From positions 62,001-126,000 of the forward strand of contig NHZP01000065.1 of NCBI GenBank assembly GCA_003313425.1: a stretch of 64,000 nucleotides of DNA. The letters run 5' to 3'. The notes beneath the pieces were generated by a model, which was given only the letters and a program-made list of their open reading frames with translations, ran no database searches and was not told the DNA's origin. A program made the translations under genes and the position numbers. Shown in pieces: positions 10,901 through 22,991 of the stretch (positions are counted from its first letter, which is position 1; every line of letters starts with the position of its first letter). The stretch comes from Pseudopyrenochaeta lycopersici (Eukaryota; Ascomycota; Dothideomycetes; Pleosporales; Pseudopyrenochaetaceae).

Positions 10901-13682
10901 GCCTGTACTATAAGGTAAGTAAGTATACCTTCTCTACTAGATCTATAGAATTCCTAGGGTTTATAGTAACCCTAGGAGGCGTAGTAATAGACCCCGTAAG
11001 GGTATAGACTATTAGAGAGTAGCTAGAACCTTAAGGCTACAAGGACATCTAAGTATTCCTTAGGTTCGCTAACTTCTATTAAAGATTCATCTTTAACTAC
11101 TCTACTATAGTACGTCTATTAGTAGACTATATAATAACCGCCTAGAACCTAGTAATAGACCTAAGTACGCCCCTTATAGGCAAGGCCACAAATAAGGCTG
11201 TAAAGAGTCGCAAGGGACCTACAAGATAGTACTAGCTGTAGGCGTAGCCCGACTACGTAAGGAACGCGTTCCTTACGCTGCGTTAGAAGTTCTTAGAAGC
11301 CCCTGTGCTTCAGCACTTTAACCTAGTAGAACTAGTAATAGTTCTTACTAACACTTTAGACTTTATAATAGCCGCTATCCTCTTATAACTAGCCTTAACT
11401 AGGCAGGTAATAGAGTGTTACTAGAAGCCCGTCGCGTTCTAAAGCAAGAAGTTCTCTAGACTATCCCTAAATTAGCATACTTATAATAAGGAGCTCTGCG
11501 CTATTATAGAAGTATTTAGGACGTAGAGGTACTACTTCTAATACACCCTAATAATAATCTAGGTACTCTCTAACTATAATAACCTCTAATACTTTATAAT
11601 AATAAAGGAGCTCTCTCCTAAGTAAGCCTAATAGGCTAAGGAGCTAGTAGAATTTAACTTTAAAGTAGAGTATAAACTAGGACCTAAGAACCCCGCTAAC
11701 AGGCCCTCTTAAAGGCCTAACTTCGCGCAAGGACTCCTAGCAGGAGAACCTTAAGCATTAAGAGGTGTAATACTCCCTACACTCTAATAAAAGCTTTAAT
11801 AGTAGACACCTTAAGAGTCTATAGCTCTAACCACCCCGCAGGTAGTATAAGAACTACACCTCCCTAAGGACGGAACCTAGCTAGGTCTGCGTTAACCCCT
11901 AAAAGAGAATCTACCTACCTAGGAATTCCCTAACAAGTAGTTAGTTATTAGTAATGCGTTGCCTGTCCCTACCTGTAGCCAAACTACAGGCGATAAAGCT
12001 AGCACGGAGGGAAACCCACAAGCTAGGCTATTATACTTACTAGCTACTAAAGGGCCTTTACGCAGCCTAGGGTTCTAAGTAATAGCACCTAACTACCTCG
12101 CAGTAGTAGCTACGCAGGAAGAGTCTGCCTACACCCTAGAAGTTCCAGGACGCCTCCTTAAATACGTCTAGCTAGTGCAAGCACAAGATTAAGCCCGTCC
12201 TAGCTTTATAGCGCTAGCAGGTCAGGACGCAGGCAAAGTAAGGAAGGGGGCTAGCACTTAGGAAGTTAACCCTAAGGGCCTCCTGCGCAGGAGCGGGAAA
12301 GTGTAGATCCCTAAGGACACCTTACTCCGCGCGAACATACTCTAGAGGAACTATAATAACCCTATAGGAGGGCACTATAGGGTAGATAAAACTACTAAGG
12401 TCCTCTAAAGAAAATACTTTTAGCCTTACCTTAGGAAAGATGCCTAGAAGTATATTAGCTAGTGCCCGCAGTACTAGCTAAATAAGATCTAGAGACATAA
12501 GCCCTAGGGCCTGTTATTACTACTACCCCTTCCTAAGACAGTATAGAGGTACTACTCCCTAGACTTTGTTACAGACCTACTAAAGTTAACAGATAACAAG
12601 GGGAATAAGTACAACGCTATACTAGTACTAGTAGATTACTTTATAAAATATATCTAGTACCTGCCTATAATAAAGACAATCACGTCCTAGCAGGTAGCAG
12701 AGTTACTGCTAAAATAATACTTCCTTAAGTAGGGGCTACCAGACACCCTTCTATTAGATTAAGAGTTAGTATTTATAAGCTAGTTCTAGTTAGACATTTA
12801 TTACCACCTTAAAATCAAATACAGGCTTAGCACTGCTTTCTACCCCTAAACAGATAGGCAAACTAAACGCTAGAACTAGGAACTAGAGACCTACCTCCGC
12901 ATCTATATAAACTACTAGTAAGACAACTAAGTAGAGCTACTACCCTACGCAGAGTACGCCTACAACTTAAAAAACTACTTAGCACACAGCGTAAGCCCTA
13001 TTAAGGCGGCGTTTAGGACGGACCTAAAGAGATTTAATAGAATCCCTAACAGCTACTAGCTCTGTAAACCGCCTCTAACCTAGGACAGTCTCGCAAGAGC
13101 ACTAGAACTTAGGCGGTAAGTTAGCAATAGACTAAATAAATAGCACTAATAATAGGAGGAGGCAAGGGCACGCCTAGAAAAGGCGCAGCAAAGTAATATA
13201 AAGTAGTATAATGCGAAACGGTTTAACTAACACTTCTCTATTAGAGACCTAGTACTATTATAGGTAAAGAATATAGTAACCTTAAGACTCTTAAAGAAGT
13301 TCGCAGTAAGACACCTAGGGCTGTTCTATATTAAAGAGCGTATTAGTAAGCTAGCATACAGGCTCGCCCTCCTGCTATTAATAGCGCGAATTTACCCTAT
13401 CTTCTACGTATCCCTATTAGAGCCCTAGGTAGAACCCCTAATATAGAGAGGGTTCTAACTAGGCCCTGTCTAGGACCTAGTAGACGCCCCCGTAGGAGAT
13501 TAATATAAAGTAGAAGGAATTCTAGATTATAAGGAAACTCTTATAAGGGGGCGCAAGCTTAAGGTAAAGTAGCTAAGTTAGAGTATTAAAGATGCAACCT
13601 AGGAGCTAGAGGAGAATCTTAACTACTATAATAAACTCCTATAAGACTACCTAGCATTCCTAGAGCGCAACCTCTAAGCACC
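8000..13682 (+). pseudogene. gag-pol relic of the second gypsy element
   Basis: After a poorly readable gag (about 8000-9350), a protease-like ALYNLGAEINII lies near 9450-9480. Reverse transcriptase follows, with FKTQYSYFKYLILPFRLSN near 10690-10740 and VVYLDNILIYLEN near 10810-10850 (YLDD changed to YLDN). Integrase shows a His/Cys finger near 12365-12475 (GHYRVDK... CPQYQ), SLDFVTDLLK near 12560 and RQNQELETYLRIY near 12860-12910. A chromodomain-like end (YKVEGILDYKE... ATWELEEN once TAG is read as Trp) lies near 13505-13620. Dozens of TAG/TAA codons at Gln/Trp sites destroy the frame. Confidence 0.85.
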
Positions 13683-14810
13683 CCTTAGAAGATAACTAGA
13701 ATAACGACGGGGCTAGCCCTAGAAGAAGCTTAGAAGAGAATAGGAAGATATTTATAATATTACTATATACCTATAAACTAAACTAATATACTCTATATAA
13801 GGCCTGCTAGAAACACGCCCTAGACCTATTTAGTCCCCTATCTCTATGTTACTACCTCTACACTAACTAGTATCCGCCTAACGCAGGCAATTAGAACGAC
13901 GCGACGCATAACTACTAGTAGGAGGACTAGTAAAGGGTAAGGGACTACTATAAAAGACCTTGTTAAAAGTATTTAGAGGAACAGGACTTAAGGGCGACTC
14001 TATAGAATAAAGAGCAGCTTAAGAGCGGGTAGACTAAGCGCTAGGAGAAATAGAAGGCTAAAAGGAAGGCGATATAGAGGCATTACAATCTTACTTAGGA
14101 CCTAACGTAGCTATAATCCTAAGCGCTAAAGCCTAGCTACTAATAGAACTACTAAAGGTAGGAGGTAAACCTAAATAAATAGACTTCTTAATAGGCAAAG
14201 GGGTAAAGGGCAAACTAACGTTAGACTTAGCGGGAATATTAGTTCTGTAATAGTACTAGCAACGCTTACAGTTACTGTAATGCCTAGTAGACTAAAAGTT
14301 ACGCTTAATACCTTTATCTATAACTATATTTTCTAGGCGCTTTAAACTAGACGTACTAATTCCTAACTACACATATTAGCTAGGTACTACTAAAGGAAGC
14401 AGTAAGAAAGTTACTTTATATTACTTAACGTTTAACTCTTAAGACACTTAGCGGGCCTTCTTAAACTTAATCTCCCCCCTAAGATAGAAACAAACAAGGC
14501 GATTATAGGCCTGCGATATAGTAGAGAAGGCCTAACGTAACTCTACAGTATAATTATAAGCACGCGTCTAGGTAAGCGCAACACAATTGTTAACAATAAA
14601 GATCTTAGATAGCGAATCCCTAGGTCAAAGACAGGATAAGGCCGTATTAGTTTTGTGATTCGTAACTGTAATTAGCTAGTTAAGCAAATTAATAGCACGC
14701 TAAAACGAAGGTTTAATCTAGGAGACCTGTTAGCTAAACCTAGAAGCAAGGGCAAGTTACTTACCTTAACATAACCCCCCTTCTTCTAAGAGGAATAATA
14801 GCCACATATA
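13683..14810 (+). pseudogene. Long extra reading frame downstream of pol
   Basis: A frame of about 375 codons continues in phase after the pol C-terminus. Its interruptions are TAA/TAG and a single TGA, all of the kind RIP makes from CAA, CAG, CGA or TGG. It includes legible peptides such as GDIEALQSYLGPNVAIILSA and KQIDFLIGKGVKGKLTLDLA (the K before Q is followed by a TAA read as Gln). I recognise no domain. It may be a C-terminal extension of pol or a separate third ORF, because the codon at the apparent pol end is itself a TAA that could have been CAA. Confidence 0.4.
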
Positions 14811-15562
14811 CTAAAGTTATTCTTATAGATATAATAACCTTCGTCTAAGCGAAATGTGCGAAACATGCCCTAAACTGTACTATTAGGGTCCCTGCAGGAC
14901 ACCGTAGAGAGAGTAGAAATACAGGCCTCGCACTAAAACTAAGTAAGCGACAGCTATAGCTGCATATTGCTAGGCAAACTATAGATATAACTAGGAAGAG
15001 GCGCGTTACTTACGCTAGTTAGTATTTAGGAACCTATTAAGCAAGTTAAAGAGTAGTGTAATTGCCTAGAAGAAGGAAGTAGATGTAGGTAGTAAGGAGA
15101 AGGGGAGCAGTACACTTATACACCTCTGCGCCTACAGACCCTCTAAAACCCAGCCTCTTACTAGGGCAGTCGTAGGCAGCAGCTCGCTAGCAACTTACCT
15201 GTAAAGGGCAAACTACGTAATGGGGCAATAAGCAGCTAGTAGGGACAGGCTATAATAACCTACCTACGCAACAGCGTTACACACGCAAGCTTTATAAGCT
15301 AAACACGTAAGGCCCCAGCTAACAGCAGTCGCAAGAAAAGGACACGCTAAGGCAGCTAGGAAACGGCGACTATATAACGGTCGTAAAGGCAGCCACCTTA
15401 CGCAAAAAGATTTACAGGTAAAGCTGTAAAAGCCGCCTACAAGAAACACATTACGTCACCTAGTAAATAACTAGAGACGCGTTAGGACTAGGGCGGCGCA
15501 AACGGCGTGCGCGTAACGTCTATACAGGTTAAGGACAACCCTTAAAAAAAGGGGAGGGTAAT
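14811..15562 (+). other. 3' untranslated part of the second gypsy element
   Basis: This internal sequence lies before the 3' LTR and ends in the polypurine tract at 15544-15557. Short open stretches exist on both strands, but none has a convincing signature. Confidence 0.4.
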
Positions 15563-15688
15563 TATTACGAACACACTAGACCTAGCGGGGGACGACCTAG
15601 CAGAGGGCCCTTAGACCTATACTAGATAGAGCCCAGAAAGGCTTGGGACTACACTAGAGACGGGCTAGTATATAAACGAGAGCTGCCC
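15563..15688 (+). repeat. 3' LTR of second gypsy, first piece
   Basis: These are the first 126 bp of the 3' LTR. It is cut at GCTGCCC by the copia insertion and resumes at 21033 after the TGCCC target duplication. Confidence 0.9.
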
Positions 15689-15910
15689 TGTCAGATAGAA
15701 TGCTCAAATGCGATGAGGTATGTTGATGGGTTTTTATTTCATTGTATTAATCCTGTCCCAGTTCTTTTCTATTTTTTGTCCTTTTTATGTAGTGTATGTG
15801 CTAAGTAGTTACACCTGAGCTATGTGCTACAATGCAGTATCGCGTACGCTCGCTGCTGTGCTATAGATCTAACAGCATACTCTTTCTAGGCACCCATCTT
15901 GTATCTAACA
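15689..15910 (-). repeat. 3' LTR of nested copia
   Basis: This 222-bp repeat begins TGTCAGATAG and ends GTATCTAACA on the plus strand. It is the less mutated of the pair. Confidence 0.92.
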
Positions 15911-15929
15911 CACCCCCTCAGCTTAGAAA

Positions 15930-18900
15930 CCATTTCAAGCTAGACAAGAACTACTTCCGTTGTCTTCTAGTGAATCTAGAGGTTGTGTACAGGGAGCATT
16001 AATTACTGTCTAGCTACGCCTGTTCAATCTCTAGCTTCTCAATTTAGCTTTAGATCTCTTTAAGGCGTGCTGCTGTTATTTCTCTGCTTCCTGTGAGCTC
16101 TACAAGGCCTATTTAGCTTAGAAACTATGTCTATTTGTTAGCTGGCAACGCCTTTGTAAAGCTATTAGCTAGCATGTTAGCTGATTGGATATAGATGACC
16201 TGAATACTTCTTCTTAACACCTCCTGTCTTAGCTAATAATTATGAATGTCTACATGCTAGAGCTTGGTTTGCAGCTATAAGACTTTATTATTAATTAGCT
16301 AGATAGTTTAAGTGTTATCGCATTATATCGTGATTATGTCCTTAGGCAGATTAATTTGCAGTTCCTTAAGTAGTCGTGATATAAATATAGCTTCTTTTGC
16401 TACTTATAATAGCGCAAGAAGCTCAGCTTCTGTAGTTAATGTTGTAACTGTATCTTGCTTACTTGCTTTCCAAGCAATCAAACCGCCAAATAACTTAATT
16501 GTGTATCCCTGCGAGCTTTTTCTATTAATTGTGTTGTCTGTAAACAAGGCATCGCTTACTACTTTAAGACAGTCATCTCTACTAAGCTTAAGGGATCTTA
16601 ATTTAGTGCTTTAGAGGTAAAGGAGAACTTAGTTAGCTGCTGTATAGTGCTCAGTGCTAGGGTTTATAAGGAATTAGGCTAGTCTTAATATTGCAAAGGC
16701 GATGTCCGGTCGGGTTATAACAGCTGCATATAGCAGAGATCTAATCTTGCGTTAGTACTTGTTAATTTCTAATAGAGTTGCTAGGCCGTCTCAGGGCTTT
16801 AGTTCAATAGCTACTATTAGAGTGTCATGTCAGATGTCTTTTCTGTCAACTAAGCGGCTAATCTTGTCCGCGTATACTGCTTGTGATAGCTAGATCTTGC
16901 GCTGCTCTTAGTTCCTAATAACTTCAACTCTAAGAAACTATTAAAGATTATCTCCACCTATAATAGAGTACTTGTCTCTAAGATATTAAATCGCTTGTTA
17001 GGCTTTAGTCTCCTTCTGCTTACTGTATGCAAGAATAATATCGTTAACATAGAAGAATATAATAATTCTGTCCTTAATTAGGCGGCATAGCTTATAAGGG
17101 ATGTTCTAAAAGCTAAGTTTCTTAAGAGTTAATATAAATTCCTTTTACTAGAGGAGAGGAGAGATCTAGAGACTGTACAAAGCCTTATTTACCTAGAGTA
17201 TTATTCTAGGCTTTTAGTAGCTGTAGGGCATTCTTATATATACTTCTTAATCTATAGTTGCGTAGACAAAGGCGTTCGTAACATTATATTGCTTAAGCTC
17301 TAGATTATAGTAAGCTGCTACTGCCATTAGCATTCAGAATAAACAGCTAGCGAGAGTAGCTGCGTAAGTGTCTTATAAGGTAATATTCCTTTATTAGTTA
17401 CCTTAGACAACGAGTCGCGCCTTACACTTTAGTAAGTAATAGTTCTTATCTAGTTTGTAGGTATACACTTATATACAATCGAGGATCTGTTATCTTATTA
17501 GTTTAATCTTCTTTATTAGCACTTTAGACTATAATTTTATCTTATAATAGCTTTTAAGGTGCTCTTTCTTAGCTTCCTTAAACTATTTGTAGAGAGGATG
17601 TTTCTTAATTCCTGTGTAAGAAGTTAGCAGCAGCAGTAACTTGCTTTAATATAGCTTTAATCCTTAGGCTAACATTCGCTTTATCTAGGCCTTATTAATT
17701 ATCTTCCTATTGTAGGTTCTAACGTGCTCTACTTAAGTGCCCGCTATAAAGGCTGCTTCCTAAGGAATCGTTTTTAATAAGCTAGATGTTGTTTAGCTAT
17801 CTCCTTAATGCTCGCTAAATAACAGTTGCGTAAGCAGAGCTACTGGCGGCGGAGTAGTTAGTAGAGAGGGGTAGGTGTAGTTAATCTTCCTCCCTTAATA
17901 GTAACCTAGTTAGTTATCTTACTAGGTTGTTTTAGAGTCTTAAATAGTGTCGTCTTTATAGAACGTTTAGGTCTCTAGTTCCTTATAGGTTAGTTCTAGC
18001 AGTTTAACTGTCCTTATCTATGCAGCTATCTCGTTTAACGTGCTGTGCATAAGGTTGTCTATAAGGTCTTCTATCTTCCTATTAAATAGTAATTCTTTAT
18101 TAAACACTATATCTTAAGTGCTAATTACTTTAGCTATAGATAGAATCCAGATTCTGTAGATATTAGAGGATTAGTATCTAACAAGGTATCCTATCCATAC
18201 TCTAGGGTCAAGACGTTAGAGTCATAATTTACCTTAAAGTATATCGTTAGTAAGGGCGAATGCCTTACAACCGTATGCCTTAAGATAGGCTTAATTCAGT
18301 TTCTACAGGGAGGTAATTATGCTATTATACAGAGCTGCTATAGTAAAGAAAACTTCGTAGAGTAACTTCTAGGCGTTTAAGCAGTTTAGCGTTCAATTGT
18401 ATAGGTACACTGCTGCTCGTACAATCTCTAGCTATAGTTCCTATAGTAGGTTTGCGTCTAATCGTATTATGCGCGATTTATCTTTTACTACACCCTCTAA
18501 GCGTTCAGCTCTACTGTTCTAGGATTAAGTGTATAGGGCGGAGGGCTCTAATTAAATTAAGCGCGCGGTATACTATCTTAAAACTTTAGGTTTAGTAGTC
18601 GCAATCTCTCTATCGCATTTAATAACCTTAACTGTAATATTATACTGCTTCTTTAGGAAGTAGATAATAATATCTAGAAACCTAATAATAGACTTTCTAA
18701 GTTAATTATCCTTAAAGTAGAAATCCTATATAAAACTAGAGTACTAATTAGTAACTAGTATCTAACTCTTCTCTTTTATTAAACTTTCTTCCTTATACGT
18801 GTAGAAGTTAATAGCGAGTCTTTCCTTAGGGCCTTAGTCGTTTACTTAGGGTATGCGTCTTATCTAGCGTCTAGTCTTAGCTCTTCTACATGCGTTATAT

Positions 18901-20790
18901 TATACAGTAGTAATTCCTTTAATGCGCACCCCCTTAGATTATTAGACTAAGTGCTTAATTACTACTAGTCCTAGGTGTCCTATTCGCCTATGCTACCGCA
19001 TAGCGTCAGCCTTTTGTACTAATTACTTAGTGCAGGAGTTAATTGCTTTTGTAAAGAAGGCGGCTTCGCCCTTATCCTAATGCTTAAGTATCTATTAGCT
19101 ATATACCTCCTTTAGGTGTATAATTATAGTGTTATCCCGTCTCTTTAGAGTAGTAGGGTTACTCTAGTTATCCTACTACATCCCTTACTATCTAAGTAGT
19201 CTAAAAGAGACTAAATTACACAGGATGTCTAGACACTAGGCTACGTTGCGCAGTTCAAGTTTAGTTAGCCTGTTTCGTCTGGTAAGGTTAAGCAGAACTA
19301 ATCTGTATCCTTATATCTAGATCTATATATTTCTAGCCTAAATATAGTTTATAGCTGTAGGCAGACAGAGGTCTTAGACTTAGTTATAATTATTCGTGAT
19401 ATGTATTATAGATTCTAAGTCTAAAATAAACAAGTACTTTAGTAGATAGTCTAAAGCTTCTGCTTAAAATAATGTAGTAGTTAAGGCAGCATTAATTATT
19501 AAAATCTTCTATCCCTCTAGTTACTCTATAGACATTTTAGGTATCTAAGACGTTAACGTTTTAATAGTTAGTATTTTTGTGCGAGCTCTTTTCCCGCTCC
19601 TAAGCTATTCTTGCAGGTTAGCGTTATATTCTAGTTAGTGCCTTACTATTACTGCGATTCCTAAGCGAGGTGTAAACCACTCTAGTGCTTTATTTGTGTA
19701 GACATAGTAACAATTCTCTAGTCTATAGCGTTATTTATAAGCAGAGTATTTTACTTCTTTAGCTGCCGCTGTATCCCCTATTAGGGACTGCTTAGATATA
19801 GTATTTTAACTAAAAGTTTATTTTTAATAAGGTCTTCCCTAACTCTCCTATATAGTTAGAGTAGATAGTGCGCTATTAGCAACGTAAGAGGCGTCCCTGT
19901 TAGTGCCTAGGGTAGATTTACTACTAGCAGCGAGAAATAAGGTGTTCCCTACAGTAGAGGCGCCTCTCTGCTGCTTCCCCTTTAAAGGGTAGTACTTGCT
20001 TATATATTCTTAGAAGCGTTTTATTATTTCTTTGTAAGTTATATTTTATTCTCGCTAACTATAGTCTTAGAATAACGTTACCTAGGTTAGCGCTATCTTT
20101 ATAACTAAGTTAAGGAAGTCTTATATAATATCTTATATATTCTGTATTTTAGCAACCCTTTTAGTCTCTGCGTTTATTACAGCGTAGTCGTATTCTAAGA
20201 GCTAGGTGTCCTAACTCCTAGGCTGTCTTATTAGTTTAAGTGCGGCTAAGTATTAGTAACGTGCTCGCAACTATTCTTCTTTAGCGTCTATTCTAACTGT
20301 TTATTTTAGGCTAATAAGCTACATTTAAATTAGTTTACCTAGCTTACAGCAGTTCTTTATAAGGTAGGGTAATACAGATTATTAGATATATACTACTACT
20401 TTGTCTATATTCGCCCGTTCTTTGCGATAGTCTCTGTCTACTATCTTATATAACTTAAGGCGGAGTTTGTAGAAGTTAGTGTCCTCCTTCTACGCCTTAA
20501 GGCTATTTATTAAGAGCTTAGACAGGGCCTCTAGTCGCAGAGGTACCCTGTTATTATCGTTACTAAGCGTTGTCTTTCTCTTATACTTTATAATGTCTAG
20601 CTTAGTTAGGATTCTTAGTTTCGTTTTTAGAGGAATATTCTAAGTAAGATCTATCTGTTCCCACACGTTAAGGGAGACGCATCGCGTTTCTAGCTGTTAC
20701 AGCTATAGCGTGTACGTCGTGTAGTCTATTAGGATTATAGTTAGTTCTCGTATTATTAACAGCAACATTATTTTAGAGTATAATTAAGAC
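15930..20790 (-). pseudogene. gag-pol relic of nested copia
   Basis: On the minus strand the C-terminal copia RNase H is legible at about 16600-16330 (SDALFTDNTINRKS, then KLFGGLIAWKASKQDTV and TTEAELLAL). The reverse transcriptase active site reads FYVNDIILAY near 17040-17060, with YVDD expected. The integrase and gag regions upstream (about 18200-20750) are too mutated to delimit. Stops are TAG/TAA throughout. A plus-strand open stretch at 16312-16614 is only the complement of the RNase H. Confidence 0.85.
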
Positions 20791-20805
20791 AGTAAGACTC
20801 TTAAT

Positions 20806-21027
20806 TATTAGATAGAATGCTTAAATGCGATAAGGTATGTTAATAGGTTTTTATTTTATTATATTAATCCTGTCCTAGTTCTTTTCTATTTTTTGTCCTT
20901 TTTATGTAGTATGTGTGCCAAGTAGTTACACCTAAGCTATGTGCTACAATGTAGTATCGCGTACGCTCGCTGCTGTGCTATAGATCTAACAGCATACTCT
21001 TTCTAGGCACCTATCTTGTATCTGACA
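20806..21027 (-). repeat. 5' LTR of nested copia
   Basis: This 222-bp partner of 15689-15910 begins TATTAGATAG (RIP form of TGTCAGATAG) and ends GTATCTGACA. The TSD TGCCC follows. Confidence 0.92.
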
Positions 21028-21032
21028 TGCCC

Positions 21033-21111
21033 CCTCTAAGTAGAGGTTAAGGATTAGTCTTAATACTATCCTATATCACTTAACCTTGACCTCTACTAAC
21101 AGTCCCTAACA
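21033..21111 (+). repeat. 3' LTR of second gypsy, second piece
   Basis: These are the last 79 bp of the gypsy LTR, matching 7743-7821 and ending CCCTAACA. The TSD GTAAC follows at 21112-21116. Confidence 0.9.
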
Positions 21112-21724
21112 GTAACTCTCTAGCTAGTCCCTCTTATTATCCTATCCATTAATATAACTAGTAGAGTTCTTAAGTTCTAAGTTTTCTTACTAGTTCTAGT
21201 ACTTATAAATAATATTATAAAAACTACGTAGTATCTACGTATAGTTATCTTTATCTTTATTATTAAAAAAGATACTTCCTTAGATAATATCTGTACCTCT
21301 ACCTAAGTATATAGCTTTAGAGATATTTAAGTTAATATAATAGAAGTAAGTCCTATCTCTAAGCTTAGTGTATTATATATAGTAAAAGTAAGACATTAGG
21401 TTAGGCTCTTTTTATAAGACTGCGTATAGTAGCTAATATTTAATATTACCTTATATAAGCTACTATATTAATAAATAATATATTACCTAAACACTAGCTA
21501 AGGTTACTCTTACTATTAATTAGCTGCGTGTAGTAGAGGTATATATTAAAACTCTAATTAAAGATTAAGACTAGCTTAGGATCTTTAAAAATCTAGCTAA
21601 AAGTATTATAAGTAATACTACTATACTCCTTAAATACTTTAGTATATACTCTCTAACTAAGAGCTTTAGTAACTTCCTCCTAGTTAATTTAGACTTAAAC
21701 TTTTAGTTTTTATAGTTATAGTTA
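21112..21724 (-). pseudogene. Right part of the split old coding relic
   Basis: The minus-strand frame with only TAG/TAA stops (legible pieces NLNISKAIYLGRGTDII and NSTSYING) reads in phase through the GTAAC target site into 7611-7280. The protein is not recognised. The composition is strongly AT-rich. Confidence 0.4.
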
Positions 21725-21732
21725 TAGCGGAT

Positions 21733-22205
21733 TAGGGTAGCAAATAGGTTACAAGTACCCGCTATAGGTATAGGTTGGGTATAGGGTTATAGATAAGTAG
21801 GTTGGGTTTGGGGTTAGGTCGCACGGACTATAGGTATAGGTTAGGGTTAGGTTGCACGGACTCTAGGTTAGGTTAAGGCTAAGGTTATGCACGTATAGGT
21901 TTAGGTTTGGTTATGGGTACCCACTAGGGTTGCTTAGTTATCATAATAATTTACTATAATTAGTAACATAACTAGCTATTTTAGATATATATTAGTTAGT
22001 ATTAGACCTAATATAAAAAAGACGTGATTAGTTAGACCTAGACGTTCCCGAGGCTATAACCCTAACCCTAACCTCAACCTATTCACAGTAACCTTAACCT
22101 ATACCCATTACTAGCGTATAAAGATTAGGCATAGAGCTGGGTTGGGTACGGGTCTTATGTAATTAAACTTAACCTAACCCCAACCTATACCCATTTGCCA
22201 CCCTA
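21733..22205. mobile_element. hAT-like MITE with telomere-like arms
   Basis: This 473-bp non-coding element is bounded by a perfect 8-bp target duplication TAGCGGAT (21725-21732 and 22206-22213). Its inverted ends read TAGGGTAGCAAATAGG on the left and, as reverse complement on the right, TAGGGTGGCAAATGGG. An 8-bp TSD and a terminal xAGGGTGGCAAA motif are typical of hAT transposons, with the first C probably changed to T by RIP. The arms are G-rich on the left and C-rich on the right, with degenerate GGGTTAGG/AACCCTAACC runs, so the whole unit can fold back. Confidence 0.85.
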
Positions 22206-22213
22206 TAGCGGAT

Positions 22214-22270
22214 ATTATTATTATAGATCTTATTATTATAGATCTTATTATTATAGATCTTATTATTATA
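22214..22270. repeat. Short tandem repeat, about 15-bp unit
   Basis: The unit TTATTATTATAGATC is repeated about 3.5 times immediately outside the MITE's right target duplication. Confidence 0.7.
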
Positions 22271-22990
22271 GGCCTATACCTAAATTATTCCTCTCTCTTC
22301 TCTAACTTAAGCAAGAGTCTTATTAGTAAATATAACGTTTCTAAAGCTAAAGCTAAAGCTATTACTAATTTTATCTTTTTTAGGGTTATGCGTAAGAGCC
22401 TATATATAGCGCTCTCGCTCTTATATAGGTGTAAAAGAAGGTTTCTATCTTAGCTTCCTTCTTAAATATCTAGCCTTACATATAATATTTTTAAGTATAG
22501 AGATACTTATTTTAAGTATAATAGCGCTAAAATTACTATTAGAGATTTCCTAGTATAACTGCTTTTCGCGGTTAGTGTAAGAGGAGGTTACGATGCTAAT
22601 AATACTGTCCTTCTACTCTTACGTTAATATCTCCCTTTACCTACGCTCTAGATTATTCTTATATAGTATAAGATCCTATAAATTAAGGCTAGAGTCTATT
22701 ACCCTTAATTCTATATAATAAAGAAGTGCTAAAAGGTTAGACTAGCTGCGTTACATGCGAGCTGCGAGGGCATTTGAAGATGCATAACTATCGCGCGACG
22801 CAAACTCTGCCCCAGCTACAAATGCGCGCGTTATTAGGTGTATTTTAGTACGGGAAGTTTTATAAGGCTTAGTAATCTTATTCTGCTTGCACTTATATAG
22901 TTGCGACAATTTATTGTACTTATTTTGAAGGTTGTGGTGGAGAAATACACTGTTCAAAACCTGGGTTGATAATAGTGATACACATGTGGG
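22271..22990. other. AT-rich degenerate DNA, then transition to normal composition
   Basis: I see no gene here. Up to about 22740 the sequence has the TA-rich look of RIP. After it, CpA/TpG-containing normal sequence begins. A minus-strand open stretch of 68 codons (22751-22957) has no recognisable features. Confidence 0.4.
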
Positions 22991-22991
22991 C

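Larger units (their letters stand above)
15689..21027 (-). mobile_element. Ty1/copia LTR retrotransposon nested in the gypsy 3' LTR
   Basis: Two 222-bp LTRs (15689-15910 and 20806-21027) are flanked by a perfect 5-bp duplication TGCCC (15684-15688 and 21028-21032). Orientation is minus: the polypurine tract GCTGAGGGGGTG (minus strand) abuts the LTR at 15911, and pol reads on the minus strand. The right LTR and internal region are strongly RIP-mutated. The same LTR family recurs as a solo LTR at 44170-44415, as a divergent copy at 44946-45130, and at 61519-61721. Confidence 0.93.
7617..21111 (+). mobile_element. Second Ty3/gypsy element, interrupted by a copia element
   Basis: The 5' LTR (7617-7821) and the 3' LTR (15563-15688 plus 21033-21111) are both 205 bp once the nested copia insertion and its TSD are removed. 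The target duplication GTAAC is perfect (7612-7616 and 21112-21116). A polypurine tract AAAAAAAGGGGAGGG lies just before the 3' LTR, so the element is on the plus strand. LTR ends have changed from TGTC to TATT and from ACA to ATA, as RIP predicts. About 1.9 kb lies between the chromodomain-like region and the 3' LTR, which is more than usual. Confidence 0.92.

Noticed and set aside
15264..15449. Minus-strand 61-codon frame near the gypsy 3' LTR
   Set aside because: No motif, inside a RIP-mutated element; cannot be told from chance.
21730..22207. Interstitial telomere or chromosome fusion scar
   Set aside because: The exact 8-bp target duplication and hAT-like TIRs show a transposed element instead.
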